A stretch of 7,389 bases of DNA from an uncultured Eubacteriaceae bacterium (GTDB lineage Bacteria > Bacillota > Clostridia > Eubacteriales > Eubacteriaceae), in assembly GCA_947625175.1 (NCBI GenBank), contig CANQNI010000072.1, forward strand, positions 1 through 7,389. The letters run 5' to 3'. Positions 1 to 6,836 of this stretch are shown here, one piece after another. Each line of letters begins with the position of its first letter. The stretch's first letter is position 1. The notes beneath the pieces are model-generated. The model was not told the DNA's origin and did no database searches. It worked only from the letters and a program-made list of their open reading frames with translations. Position numbers and translations under genes: made by a program.

Positions 1-528
1 ATTATCTAAAGACTGATTTTTTGAACCTTCAGGAATTTCAGCTAAATCCGTAGAATTATTTGCATTAAAATTATTCCTAAATCCTCTCATCATTCCTCCG
101 GAAGTTACCTCAGATTGCGCTTGAACTTTACTGCTTTTATTATTAATACTTAACTCATAATTTTGAGAAATTTTAATTTCAGGTGAACTTATAATAATAT
201 TACTAAAATTATATGGAACAGTTTTTTCCAGAATGATATTACCGTCAGATTTAAGATTAATTATAGAATCTTTATTGCCTTGGCTACTTGTCATTATTAT
301 TCCCTGAGATTCAGAAGTAAGAGAGGTTTCCATTCCCTCCCCGTCAAAAGCCATAATAGTGGCTCCGTTTATAGTACAGTTACCACCAGTTTCAGTTGCT
401 ACGTCAATTGCACTATTAAGTCCCTGACCACCAATATTAATAAAAATATTTCTACCATTTAAATTAATATCTCCATTTGAATCAAGTCCATCAGAGTCCT
501 GGCCAAAATCAGGTTTTATGGTGTTTAG
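1..528 (-). pseudogene. 5'-truncated carbohydrate-binding (DUF4353-like) surface protein, C-terminal part
   Basis: An open frame of 176 codons runs on the minus strand from just after an in-frame TAA (529-531) to the left window edge, where it continues. The translation is Asn/Ser/Ile/Gly-rich with short beta-strand repeats. Near its start it carries the phrase DSDGLDSNGDINLNG, which I recognise as the interior repeat of carbohydrate-binding-domain (DUF4353) proteins; it is followed by CTINGATIMAFDGEGM, matching the usual next repeat (TINGGTLIA-G-GM). Family members are secreted or surface beta-helix-like proteins with a signal peptide and several hundred residues before this point. Here there is no ATG, GTG or TTG between the TAA and the conserved repeats; the first ATG (352-354) lies inside them. 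The three frames upstream (532-662) are full of stops and show no homologous remnant. I infer a gene that lost its 5' part. Sequencing error or an unusual start is less likely. The family call is from memory of the motif. Confidence 0.6.
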
Positions 529-594
529 TTAAAAATAAAATGCAAACTACTAAAAATCTAACTAAAATTTTAAAATTCTGATTATAGAGTCATC

Positions 595-638
595 AAAAAA
601 AGATAGAAATAAATCAAATTTTAATTTATTCCTACCTT
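595..638 (-). terminator. Intrinsic terminator of the P-type ATPase gene
   Basis: Read on the minus strand, the arms 636-623 and 615-602 form a 14-bp stem with three G-U wobbles around a 7-nt loop (616-622). Two A-T pairs extend the base. It is followed directly by a run of seven T (plus-strand A595-601). It starts about 25 nt after the ATPase stop codon and has the layout of a Rho-independent terminator, although the stem is AT-rich and therefore weak. Confidence 0.7.
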
Positions 639-662
639 AATTTTCTACGATGATAATTTAAA

Positions 663-3083
663 TTAGTTTACTTTTTGAAATCGTGTTCTGAAATTCAATT
701 TTTTTGATAGTTTATCAATTAGATTAGTTGTTCTGGTTGCGAGTTTTTCAGCTCTTTTAGGTTTACTTAAATAGGAATATAAAATAAATTCAACAATATA
801 AATAACAAAGGTAATTATTATTCCAGCAAAGTTTAAATAAACCAGAAAGAAAAATTGGTTAAAAAAGATATAAGCTACAAAGAATAAAGTAACAATAAAA
901 ACCATCAAGCATTTTCTTAAAAAATTAAAAGGAACACTTAATTTATAAATTTGCATATAGCCTACAAACAAAATAGAAAGTAATGCTATAGTACTGGATT
1001 CTTCCCAAAACGAAAATATACTAGTAAAAATGGTTGCAAGAATAATTCCAGTAAAAGCTGTAAGTCCGGCTGGAAGAGCATAAAATAAAACATTAGTAAA
1101 GAATTTACCTTCTACTAAATCGTCATTAGGTTGTAAAGCTAGGACAACCGAAGGAATTCCTATTGTAACTGAGTTTAATAAAGTTAATTGTATAGGAGCA
1201 AAAACATAAGATAAACTCAGAAAAAGATATAAGAAAACCGTTAAAAGTGAGTACGTAGTTTTTGATAAATATAACGAAGCACTTTTTTCTAAATTATTAA
1301 TAATTTGTCTTCCTTCTGAAATAACAGATGGGAGTGAGGCAAAGTTAGAATCTAAGAGAACAAGACTTGCAACAGAACGAGAAGCATCACTTCCAGAAGC
1401 CATAGCAATACTTGTATTTGCTTCTTTTAACGCTAAAACATCATTTACTCCATCTCCAACCATAGCAACAGTATGACCTTTTTCTTTTAGAGAAGAGATA
1501 AAATCTTTTTTCTGTTCTGGAGTTACTCTACCGAAAACACTATATTTTTCTATATTTTTATCAATATCTTCTTTTGTTTTAAGTTTAGTTGCATCAATAT
1601 AATTATTATAGGTATCAAGACCAGCTCGTTTGGCAATAATTGAAGCAGTTTTAGCATCATCTCCCGAGATTATTTTTAAGTTAACACCTTGATCTTCAAA
1701 GTAATCTAAAGTCTGAGGTGCTTCTTTACGAATAATATCTGAAAAAATTAGGAATGCTATAGGTTTTAAATCATCGGGTAAGTTAAAATCATTTGTTTTT
1801 TTAACTGATTCTGCAAGAGTTAAAACTCTGTCTCCTTCGTCAACGTATTTTTGAATAATTGAAGAGTACTTTTCAAATTCTTCCCCAAAAATAAAATTCC
1901 CTGCTCCTAAGATAAAGGTTCCATCTTTTTTTTCATGAAAGCTAAGCCCACTGTACTTTCTAGCTGAAGAAAAGGGAATAATATGTGTTATATTATTAAT
2001 CGGTTGTTCAGTATAATTTTGAGCAGCCTTTCTAATAGCATTAATTGTTGGGTTCTGATCTTCCAGGGAAGTAACCAGTGTCTTTAAAATTTTTTTAATA
2101 TATGCTTCAGAATAGTTATCAAGAGGAAGAATTTTAATCAGATTTAACTCACCTTCGGTAATGGTTCCCGTTTTATCAAGACAAAGCGTATCTACACGAG
2201 CTAAGGTTTCTGTAGCACTCATATTTTGTATTAGTGTATTTTTTCTGGAAAGTTTTAAAACTCCAACTACAAAAACAGTACTGGTTAAAACGACCAGACC
2301 GCTTGGAATCAGGGAGATTAAAGCTCCTGAAACGGATATAATAGTTTCTTTAAAACTAATATCGAGGAGGTAAAACTCTTTAAAATACATTATTAGTCCA
2401 ATAGGAACCAGGAGAAAGGCGATCGTATAGATTATTGTATTAAGAGAGCTTTGAATTTCTGAACGATCTTCTTTATATTTTTTTGCCTGAAGTGAAAGTT
2501 TACCAGAATAACTATCTTTTCCTACGTTGGTTACATATGCTTTTCCTTTACCACTGATAACAAAACTTCCGCTTAAGAGTTTATCATTCTGTTCTTTTAA
2601 AATAGGATTACTTTCCCCAGTTAATAACGATTCATTAACTTCCAGACTTCCTGAAAGTAATATGGCATCAACAGGAATTTGTTGACCAGCACTTAAAACA
2701 ATAATTTCATCTTCAACTAATTCTTTATCCGGGATATTTTGTTCAAAACCGTCTCTAATTACGTTTACTCCAGCTCGGGTTAGCAAAGTTAATTTATCAA
2801 TTTTTTGTTTTGCTTTTAATTCCTGAAATATTCCAATAAAAATATTAGCTATAACTATTCCAATAAATAGAAGATTCCTATACGAGCCTACATAAATTAA
2901 AAGACCGGCCAATATAAAATTAACCAGATTAAAAAAAGTAAATATATTATCGGCTAATATTTCTCCTACAGACTTTGAAGTTTTACCTAAAGAATTGTTA
3001 GTCCGGCCAGCTTTTTTTCTTTCTTTAACTTCAGTAGAGGTTAAGCCGGTTTTTATATCTGTCTTAATAATATTTTCTTTCAT
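663..3083 (-). CDS. P-type cation-transporting ATPase, CtpE-like (HAD-IC family)
   Basis: This is a complete 806-residue membrane pump that uses ATP to move a cation, forming an aspartyl-phosphate intermediate. The actuator-domain motif LLTGES is at residues 153-158. The phosphorylation motif DKTGT is at 303-307, with D303 as the acceptor. The nucleotide-binding domain has FSSARKYSG (371-379). The HAD hinge has SGDD (473-476) and GDGVND (543-548). Hydrophobic segments fit ten helices: M1-M4 at about 47-66, 70-88, 216-234 and 246-275, and M5-M10 from about 606 to 772. No N-terminal heavy-metal domain (CxxC) is present. The phrases EDQNPT, FSSARK and ALKEANTSIAMASGSDA, and the M6 sequence TIGIPSVVLALQPN, place it in the group of mycobacterial CtpE, which is linked to calcium uptake; substrate here is inference. 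The M4 motif reads IPSGL, where relatives usually have Glu or Gln in place of Ser. The start fits the family N-terminus (GLTSTEVKERKKAG), but no Shine-Dalgarno precedes it. It is transcribed away from the PP2C-fpg operon. Confidence 0.93.
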   Translation of the reverse strand: MKENIIKTDIKTGLTSTEVKERKKAGRTNNSLGKTSKSVGEILADNIFTFFNLVNFILAGLLIYVGSYRNLLFIGIVIANIFIGIFQELKAKQKIDKLTLLTRAGVNVIRDGFEQNIPDKELVEDEIIVLSAGQQIPVDAILLSGSLEVNESLLTGESNPILKEQNDKLLSGSFVISGKGKAYVTNVGKDSYSGKLSLQAKKYKEDRSEIQSSLNTIIYTIAFLLVPIGLIMYFKEFYLLDISFKETIISVSGALISLIPSGLVVLTSTVFVVGVLKLSRKNTLIQNMSATETLARVDTLCLDKTGTITEGELNLIKILPLDNYSEAYIKKILKTLVTSLEDQNPTINAIRKAAQNYTEQPINNITHIIPFSSARKYSGLSFHEKKDGTFILGAGNFIFGEEFEKYSSIIQKYVDEGDRVLTLAESVKKTNDFNLPDDLKPIAFLIFSDIIRKEAPQTLDYFEDQGVNLKIISGDDAKTASIIAKRAGLDTYNNYIDATKLKTKEDIDKNIEKYSVFGRVTPEQKKDFISSLKEKGHTVAMVGDGVNDVLALKEANTSIAMASGSDASRSVASLVLLDSNFASLPSVISEGRQIINNLEKSASLYLSKTTYSLLTVFLYLFLSLSYVFAPIQLTLLNSVTIGIPSVVLALQPNDDLVEGKFFTNVLFYALPAGLTAFTGIILATIFTSIFSFWEESSTIALLSILFVGYMQIYKLSVPFNFLRKCLMVFIVTLFFVAYIFFNQFFFLVYLNFAGIIITFVIYIVEFILYSYLSKPKRAEKLATRTTNLIDKLSKKLNFRTRFQKVN

Positions 3084-3156
3084 AATTGGACATATGCATA
3101 GTATAATTTTTATAATATTTACCGTAATTTTAGGTATTTTAACGAAAGAATTTAAA
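3084..3156. promoter_or_regulatory. Divergent promoter region between the ATPase and PP2C-fpg genes
   Basis: This 73-bp gap is the only non-coding DNA available to start both flanking transcription units. On the plus strand TGGACA (3087-3092) and TATAAT (3111-3116), with an 18-bp spacer, make a good sigma-70-type promoter that would start near 3123. On the minus strand TATACT (3105-3100) or TATAAA (3114-3109) could be the -10 for the ATPase gene, giving a leader of only about 10-20 nt; no convincing -35 is visible for either. The elements for the two directions overlap, so polymerases would compete for the same stretch. I see no clear operator palindrome. Confidence 0.5.
3087..3116 (+). promoter_or_regulatory. 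Predicted sigma-70 promoter of the PP2C-fpg operon
   Basis: The -35 hexamer TGGACA matches the consensus TTGACA at five of six positions and the -10 hexamer TATAAT matches fully, with an 18-bp spacer. The predicted transcript would start about 34 nt before the PP2C start codon. AT-rich DNA gives chance TATAAT matches (another lies at 3102-3107), so the -35 match and spacing are what support this one. Confidence 0.45.
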
Positions 3157-4026
3157 ATGAGTACAGAAACTGAATTAAACGATCAAAATATAAATAAAGT
3201 AGAAAATGAAGGTTCCTCAAAAATTGATGTTAGTGATTTAGTTGTTAAGGTTTATGGAGCTTCTAATATTGGAAAAGTAAGACAAGAAAATCAAGACAGC
3301 TTTTATTTAGATGGAAAATACTTACATAAGTTTCAGGGAGATGATGATTATCAATTAACTGAAAACGCTGACGTAAATCAATTATATGCAGTTTTTGATG
3401 GTTTAGGTGGAGAAGAAGGTGGAGCAGTATCTTCAAAAATCGCCTGTGAAACGATGAAAGAGTTTCAGGATAAATTAACCCATACCAAGCTTGATGAACT
3501 ATACGATGCATTTTGTGATTATGCCACTGTCGCTAATAGAAAGATTTGTAAAGAACTTCATTCTTATCTTTATCCAAGAGGTGGTACGACTTTTGTAGCC
3601 ATTCAAATTTCAGAAGGTGCTTTACATCCTTTCTATCTGGGAGATTCCCGGATTTATATGGGTTTTCACGATCAATTTTTCCTGGTATCTGAAGATCATA
3701 CTGTAGCTGGTGCTAAAGTTAGAGCTGGTGAAATGACAGAAGAAGAAGCTATGATGAGTCCTGAAAATCATATGTTAACTAATTTCTTAGGGGATCAGCC
3801 TGGAACTAAACATATAGATGTAGCTGCCAATGCTGGAATTAAGATGCAGGACGGTCTGTTTGCCTTAATGTGTAGCGACGGACTTCATGATATAGTTCCA
3901 CCTTCAGTTATCTTTAGTATTCTTAAAGATTCAGAAGATCCAGCTAACGAACTGGTAAAAATGGCTTTAGAACTTGGTGGTTATGATAATGTTACTCCTG
4001 TAGTTATTCGAATAGAGAAGAAGTAA
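3157..4026 (+). CDS. PP2C-family Ser/Thr protein phosphatase
   Basis: A cytosolic 289-residue metal-dependent phosphatase (PPM/PP2C) that would remove phosphate from Ser/Thr on proteins. The family motifs appear in order: GASNIGKVRQENQD (34-47, D47), AVFDGLGGEEGG (78-89, metal ligand D81), GGTTFVA (142-148), GDSR (162-165), SEDHTV (178-183), GEMTEEEA (191-198), NHMLTNFLG (204-212), CSDGLHD (239-245, D241) and GGYDNVT (274-280, D277). All expected metal-binding aspartates are present, so it should be active. The first 27 residues are an acidic, probably flexible tail. I chose the ATG at 3157 because it follows the predicted promoter and a weak purine-rich site (GAAAGAA, 3144-3150). The frame stays open upstream to 2995, but that extension runs into the ATPase gene. 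In Bacillota such phosphatases usually sit beside a PrkC-type kinase; here the partner is fpg, 11 bp downstream. No kinase lies in the window, so the substrate is unknown. Confidence 0.92.
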   Translation: MSTETELNDQNINKVENEGSSKIDVSDLVVKVYGASNIGKVRQENQDSFYLDGKYLHKFQGDDDYQLTENADVNQLYAVFDGLGGEEGGAVSSKIACETMKEFQDKLTHTKLDELYDAFCDYATVANRKICKELHSYLYPRGGTTFVAIQISEGALHPFYLGDSRIYMGFHDQFFLVSEDHTVAGAKVRAGEMTEEEAMMSPENHMLTNFLGDQPGTKHIDVAANAGIKMQDGLFALMCSDGLHDIVPPSVIFSILKDSEDPANELVKMALELGGYDNVTPVVIRIEKK

Positions 4027-4037
4027 TCTGTATAAAG

Positions 4038-4874
4038 ATGCCTGAATTACCTGAAGTTGAAACTATTGTTAGAAAATTAAAAGAAAACTTAAACGATCAG
4101 CAGATAATTAGTTTAAAAGTAGAAAATCCAAAGATTATTGCTTATCCTGATATTGAAGATTTTGAATCAGGTTTAGAGAATAAAGAAATATTAGATGTGA
4201 AACGGAGAGGCAAGTTTATTATCTTTGATCTATCTGAAAACTTTAAACTGATAGCTCATATGAGAATGACAGGACGCCTTTACGTAGTTTCAGAGGAAGA
4301 ACCTCTAGAAAAGCATACTCATCTAATTATAAATCTCAAAGATAATAAAAGTTTAAGATTTGTTGATCCCAGACGATTTGGAAGATTCTGGTTCGTATCA
4401 GAAGAAGAAGCCTATGAAATAACAGGAATTAATAAACTAGGAATAGAACCAGATGACAATCAATTAACTCCGGAATACCTAAAAGAAAAGTTAGGAGCAA
4501 GAAAGAAAGCAATTAAAACCTTATTATTAGATCAGGATACAATAACCGGAATAGGGAATATCTATGCTGATGAAATTCTTCATGAAGCCAATATATTTCC
4601 TGGGAAAAAAGGTTCTGATTTAACTGAAAGTGACTTTATTAATTTGAGCCGAATTATCCCGAAAGTGATAAACACGAATATACAGGAATGTTATAAAAAC
4701 GCCGATGATCAGTTAAAAAGTCTTTTAAATTATCAAAACAGTTCTACGATAGTTACTTATAAACATCAGGATAAACCTTGTCCAAAATGTGGAACCTTGT
4801 TAAAGAAAATAAAAATAAATGGACGGGGAACCTGCTATTGTCCAACTTGTCAAAAAGAAGAGAGCAAAACATAA
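4038..4874 (+). CDS. mutM: Formamidopyrimidine-DNA glycosylase (Fpg/MutM)
   Basis: A base-excision-repair enzyme of 278 residues, a normal family length, that removes 8-oxoguanine and formamidopyrimidines from DNA and then cleaves the abasic site by beta,delta-elimination. The catalytic start is intact: after Met removal Pro2 is the Schiff-base nucleophile, with Glu3 and Glu6 (MPELPEVETI), which fixes the start codon. Further motifs are RRGK (57-60), HMRMTGRL (74-81), VDPRRFG (109-115) with the helix-intercalation residues M77, R112 and F114, and the helix-two-turn-helix phrase TGIGNIYADEIL (170-181, N174). A C-terminal zinc finger uses C248, C251, C268 and C271, with the DNA-phosphate-binding R263 in NGRGT. 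The segment before the finger (217-240) lacks the usual GG(S/T)(T/S)xR phrase of the 8-oxoG capping loop. The gene follows the PP2C gene by 11 bp and is probably co-transcribed; the nearest purine run is too distant (about 15 nt) to be a good ribosome site. Confidence 0.96.
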   Translation: MPELPEVETIVRKLKENLNDQQIISLKVENPKIIAYPDIEDFESGLENKEILDVKRRGKFIIFDLSENFKLIAHMRMTGRLYVVSEEEPLEKHTHLIINLKDNKSLRFVDPRRFGRFWFVSEEEAYEITGINKLGIEPDDNQLTPEYLKEKLGARKKAIKTLLLDQDTITGIGNIYADEILHEANIFPGKKGSDLTESDFINLSRIIPKVINTNIQECYKNADDQLKSLLNYQNSSTIVTYKHQDKPCPKCGTLLKKIKINGRGTCYCPTCQKEESKT

Positions 4875-4887
4875 GCTTTGCTCTCTT
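4858..4887. terminator. Bidirectional terminator between fpg and the 379-residue gene
   Basis: A perfect 11-bp inverted repeat, AAGAGAGCAAA (4858-4868) and TTTGCTCTCTT (4877-4887), encloses an 8-nt loop. The plus-strand read is followed by a short TTTAATAT tail and the minus-strand read by CTTCTTTTTG, so both convergent units could end here. The left arm and part of the loop lie inside the last codons of fpg, and the right arm touches the stop codon of the facing gene (TAA at 4889-4887), so only 12 bp separate the two coding regions. Confidence 0.75.
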
Positions 4888-6026
4888 TAATATCTGTTAT
4901 GTAAAATTACATCACTAATGATTCGTTTTATTTTATTACTAAGTAAACTATCAGGCGCGAAACACTTTTTAATAAATTTTTCAGCCCTTTTTATTGGAGC
5001 ATATGTTTTATACATAACGATTAAATCTGCAAAATCACTTTCATTTGACGTTATTTTGGCATATATAGGAAAAATATTTTCAAAATAGTCGAAGTAACTT
5101 AAACATAGACACGTATAGAGATAAGTAAATATTGAATTTCTGAACCTAATATTTTCGTCTGGATCTAATTGATCATAATATTTCTTCAATTTTCCTTTTT
5201 TTGAAATATTACGAATCATATGATAAATTTTTTTGATTTCATTCTTATTTAAAAGATAATCGATATAAGTAGCATTAATACCATATTCAAGTGCTTTTGG
5301 ACCAAGTAAGGTATCAACATATTCAAGGGGAACATCATTTAGCATTGAACATTTTAAGTAACTATCTAATACAGTTTCTATAAATTCAATTGTATCTGCT
5401 GTTTCTTTACGATATCCTTCATTGATTACTTTTTTTAAAACAGTTTCTAGGAATGGATAAGATCCTAGAGCTTTATTTAAGATAAATAAAGTTCCAATTA
5501 AATAACCAAAAGGTAAAATCCAGTTAGTTGGTAGATCCATAAATTCTTCATCCTGCATTAAACTGATTAAGAATTTATTGCAAGAATCAATAGAAATACT
5601 TTCTAATTCGATAAAGTAAATCTTCATTAATTCAAATAGCAGATCCTCTTCGTAAGGAGGTTTTTTTATTTTAAAATCTACCTGACTTAATCTAATTACT
5701 AGTTTAGTTATTAAAATCCAACGAATAAGATTTCCTTCAGTTGTTGATAATGGTTTTATTGTTTTATCAAGATAGACTTTAACAGCATTCTTTAAATTAT
5801 CCAGATCTTTAGTATTTCTTACTGTATTATTTCGAAGAGTTTTATCTAAAATTTTATCAAAGATTTCCAGCAAATAATTTAGTTCGTCACGATCATAGAA
5901 AATTTCAACGGGTTCTTCTTTTTCTTCTTCACTGAAAAAATTAAGTTGTTGAGATTTTAAGTCTTGATTTTTTAATTCTTTATTTTTATCTTTAACAATT
6001 TTAAGATAGCTCGGAGTTTTTTTCAT
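4887..6026 (-). CDS. Uncharacterised helical protein downstream of brxL, with a possible clamp-binding tail
   Basis: I do not recognise this 379-residue protein. Residues 1 to about 45 are a charged, probably disordered tail rich in Lys, Glu and Gln. It contains QQLNFF (26-31) followed by an acidic run SEEEKEE; the pentapeptide QLNFF resembles the bacterial sliding-clamp-binding consensus QL(S/D)LF. The rest (about 48-379) reads as almost entirely alpha-helical and is rich in Ile, Leu, Lys and Tyr, like a helical-repeat scaffold. A hydrophobic patch (WILPFGYLIGTLFIL, 169-183) could be a buried helix or, less likely, a membrane segment. I see no nuclease, ATPase or zinc motif. The start (6024-6026) lies 26 bp inside the preceding 268-residue gene, has no Shine-Dalgarno, and suggests translational coupling. 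It is the last gene of the brxL-containing run and ends at the shared terminator. A role as BREX accessory factor is inference from position only. Confidence 0.8.
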   Translation of the reverse strand: MKKTPSYLKIVKDKNKELKNQDLKSQQLNFFSEEEKEEPVEIFYDRDELNYLLEIFDKILDKTLRNNTVRNTKDLDNLKNAVKVYLDKTIKPLSTTEGNLIRWILITKLVIRLSQVDFKIKKPPYEEDLLFELMKIYFIELESISIDSCNKFLISLMQDEEFMDLPTNWILPFGYLIGTLFILNKALGSYPFLETVLKKVINEGYRKETADTIEFIETVLDSYLKCSMLNDVPLEYVDTLLGPKALEYGINATYIDYLLNKNEIKKIYHMIRNISKKGKLKKYYDQLDPDENIRFRNSIFTYLYTCLCLSYFDYFENIFPIYAKITSNESDFADLIVMYKTYAPIKRAEKFIKKCFAPDSLLSNKIKRIISDVILHNRY

Positions 6027-6807
6027 GAGATTGTTTTTCTAATTCTTTCCAGGTATCAAATTCTTCCTGTTCTAGTGCTTCGTAATTAGGATCATCCTGA
6101 GAAATACCTTTAGGTCTAACTACCATTTTACTTCTATTAAAAATGAATCTATGACTATTTCTAACTGATTCTTCTTTAATTCGCTTTGTCCAATAATTAT
6201 TACTTTTAGGATAAATCATGGGAACAAAATCAAATAAATAATCATTACATCCAACAAGACTAATATTACCTTCAGTATCCTCTCGATAAATACCAACTAC
6301 TAATTCAATAGCCCAACCAACCCAGACTCTGTCATAAGGGGTTATACTATGATCTCCCTTTATCTCAATTATTTCAAGTTCAGGAGAACAATATTCATTA
6401 AGATCATTAATACCAAAATTGCTTTCTATATAAAATTTTAAAGTACTACTATTAAAATCGAGACAATTCTCAAGACGAGCTTGTTTGATACTATTTTGTC
6501 TAAGTGGTGATTCGTTTTTTATCGTTATAGTTTGTTTGAATTCTTCATTAGCAGGAATTTCAACAACTTTTACTCGTCTTAATTTACATATTGAAGAAAT
6601 ATAATATCCATGTACGGTTATTATTGGATCCCCAGTACTATTTATCTGGTTGTAAAATTTATAATCAACCAGCTGATTCCAGAATAAGTGGTTAATTAAA
6701 AGTAAAGGTGAACGAAACAGAACTTCTTCATCTATATCATAATGGTCAGGAATCCAATCTATGACCTGTAAATCTTTAATATGTTTCCAATCGTATTTTC
6801 TTTCCAT
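6001..6807 (-). CDS. Uncharacterised protein between brxL and the 379-residue gene
   Basis: I do not recognise this 268-residue protein. It has no signal peptide or membrane helix, so it should be cytosolic. The middle looks like alternating beta-strands: PIITVHGYYIS (61-71), LRRVKVVEIP (76-85), KQTITIKNES (91-100), LEIIEIKGD (144-152) and VWVGWAIELVVGIY (161-174). This strand pattern would fit a beta-barrel or beta-sandwich binding domain, but that is a guess. The N-terminus is Trp-rich (W7, W18, W43) and the C-terminal 30 residues are acidic and probably helical (DDPNYEALEQEEFDTWKEL, 238-256). Four cysteines (74, 115, 140, 187) are scattered and form no CxxC pair. The start codon lies 29 bp after the brxL stop without a Shine-Dalgarno. 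The 3' end overlaps the next gene by 26 bp, so the two are very likely made together. Any link to BREX rests on this placement. Confidence 0.8.
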   Translation of the reverse strand: MERKYDWKHIKDLQVIDWIPDHYDIDEEVLFRSPLLLINHLFWNQLVDYKFYNQINSTGDPIITVHGYYISSICKLRRVKVVEIPANEEFKQTITIKNESPLRQNSIKQARLENCLDFNSSTLKFYIESNFGINDLNEYCSPELEIIEIKGDHSITPYDRVWVGWAIELVVGIYREDTEGNISLVGCNDYLFDFVPMIYPKSNNYWTKRIKEESVRNSHRFIFNRSKMVVRPKGISQDDPNYEALEQEEFDTWKELEKQSHEKNSELS

Positions 6808-6836
6808 ATTCTAATTATATTTCTAGATAAAATTAA

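Noticed and set aside
280..462. Plus-strand open frame of 60 codons.
   Set aside because: It lies opposite the surface-protein fragment, whose repeats match a known domain; the plus-strand translation is Ser/Thr-rich with no recognisable feature.
2161..2373. Plus-strand open frame of 70 codons inside the ATPase gene.
   Set aside because: It is antisense to the phosphorylation-site region of a well-conserved ATPase and has no ribosome site or motif.
2995..3156. In-frame 54-residue N-terminal extension of the PP2C protein, including an ATG at 3094 that would add a hydrophobic, anchor-like segment (MHSIIFIIFTVILGI).
   Set aside because: It would overlap the ATPase gene or its start and cover the predicted promoter. 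AT-rich non-coding DNA readily translates as Ile/Phe, no ribosome site precedes either ATG, and the ATG at 3157 has the better context. A membrane-anchored form is not strictly excluded.
3263..3511. Minus-strand open frame of 82 codons inside the PP2C gene.
   Set aside because: It is antisense to the catalytic motifs of PP2C; its His/Leu-rich translation is typical of a shadow frame.
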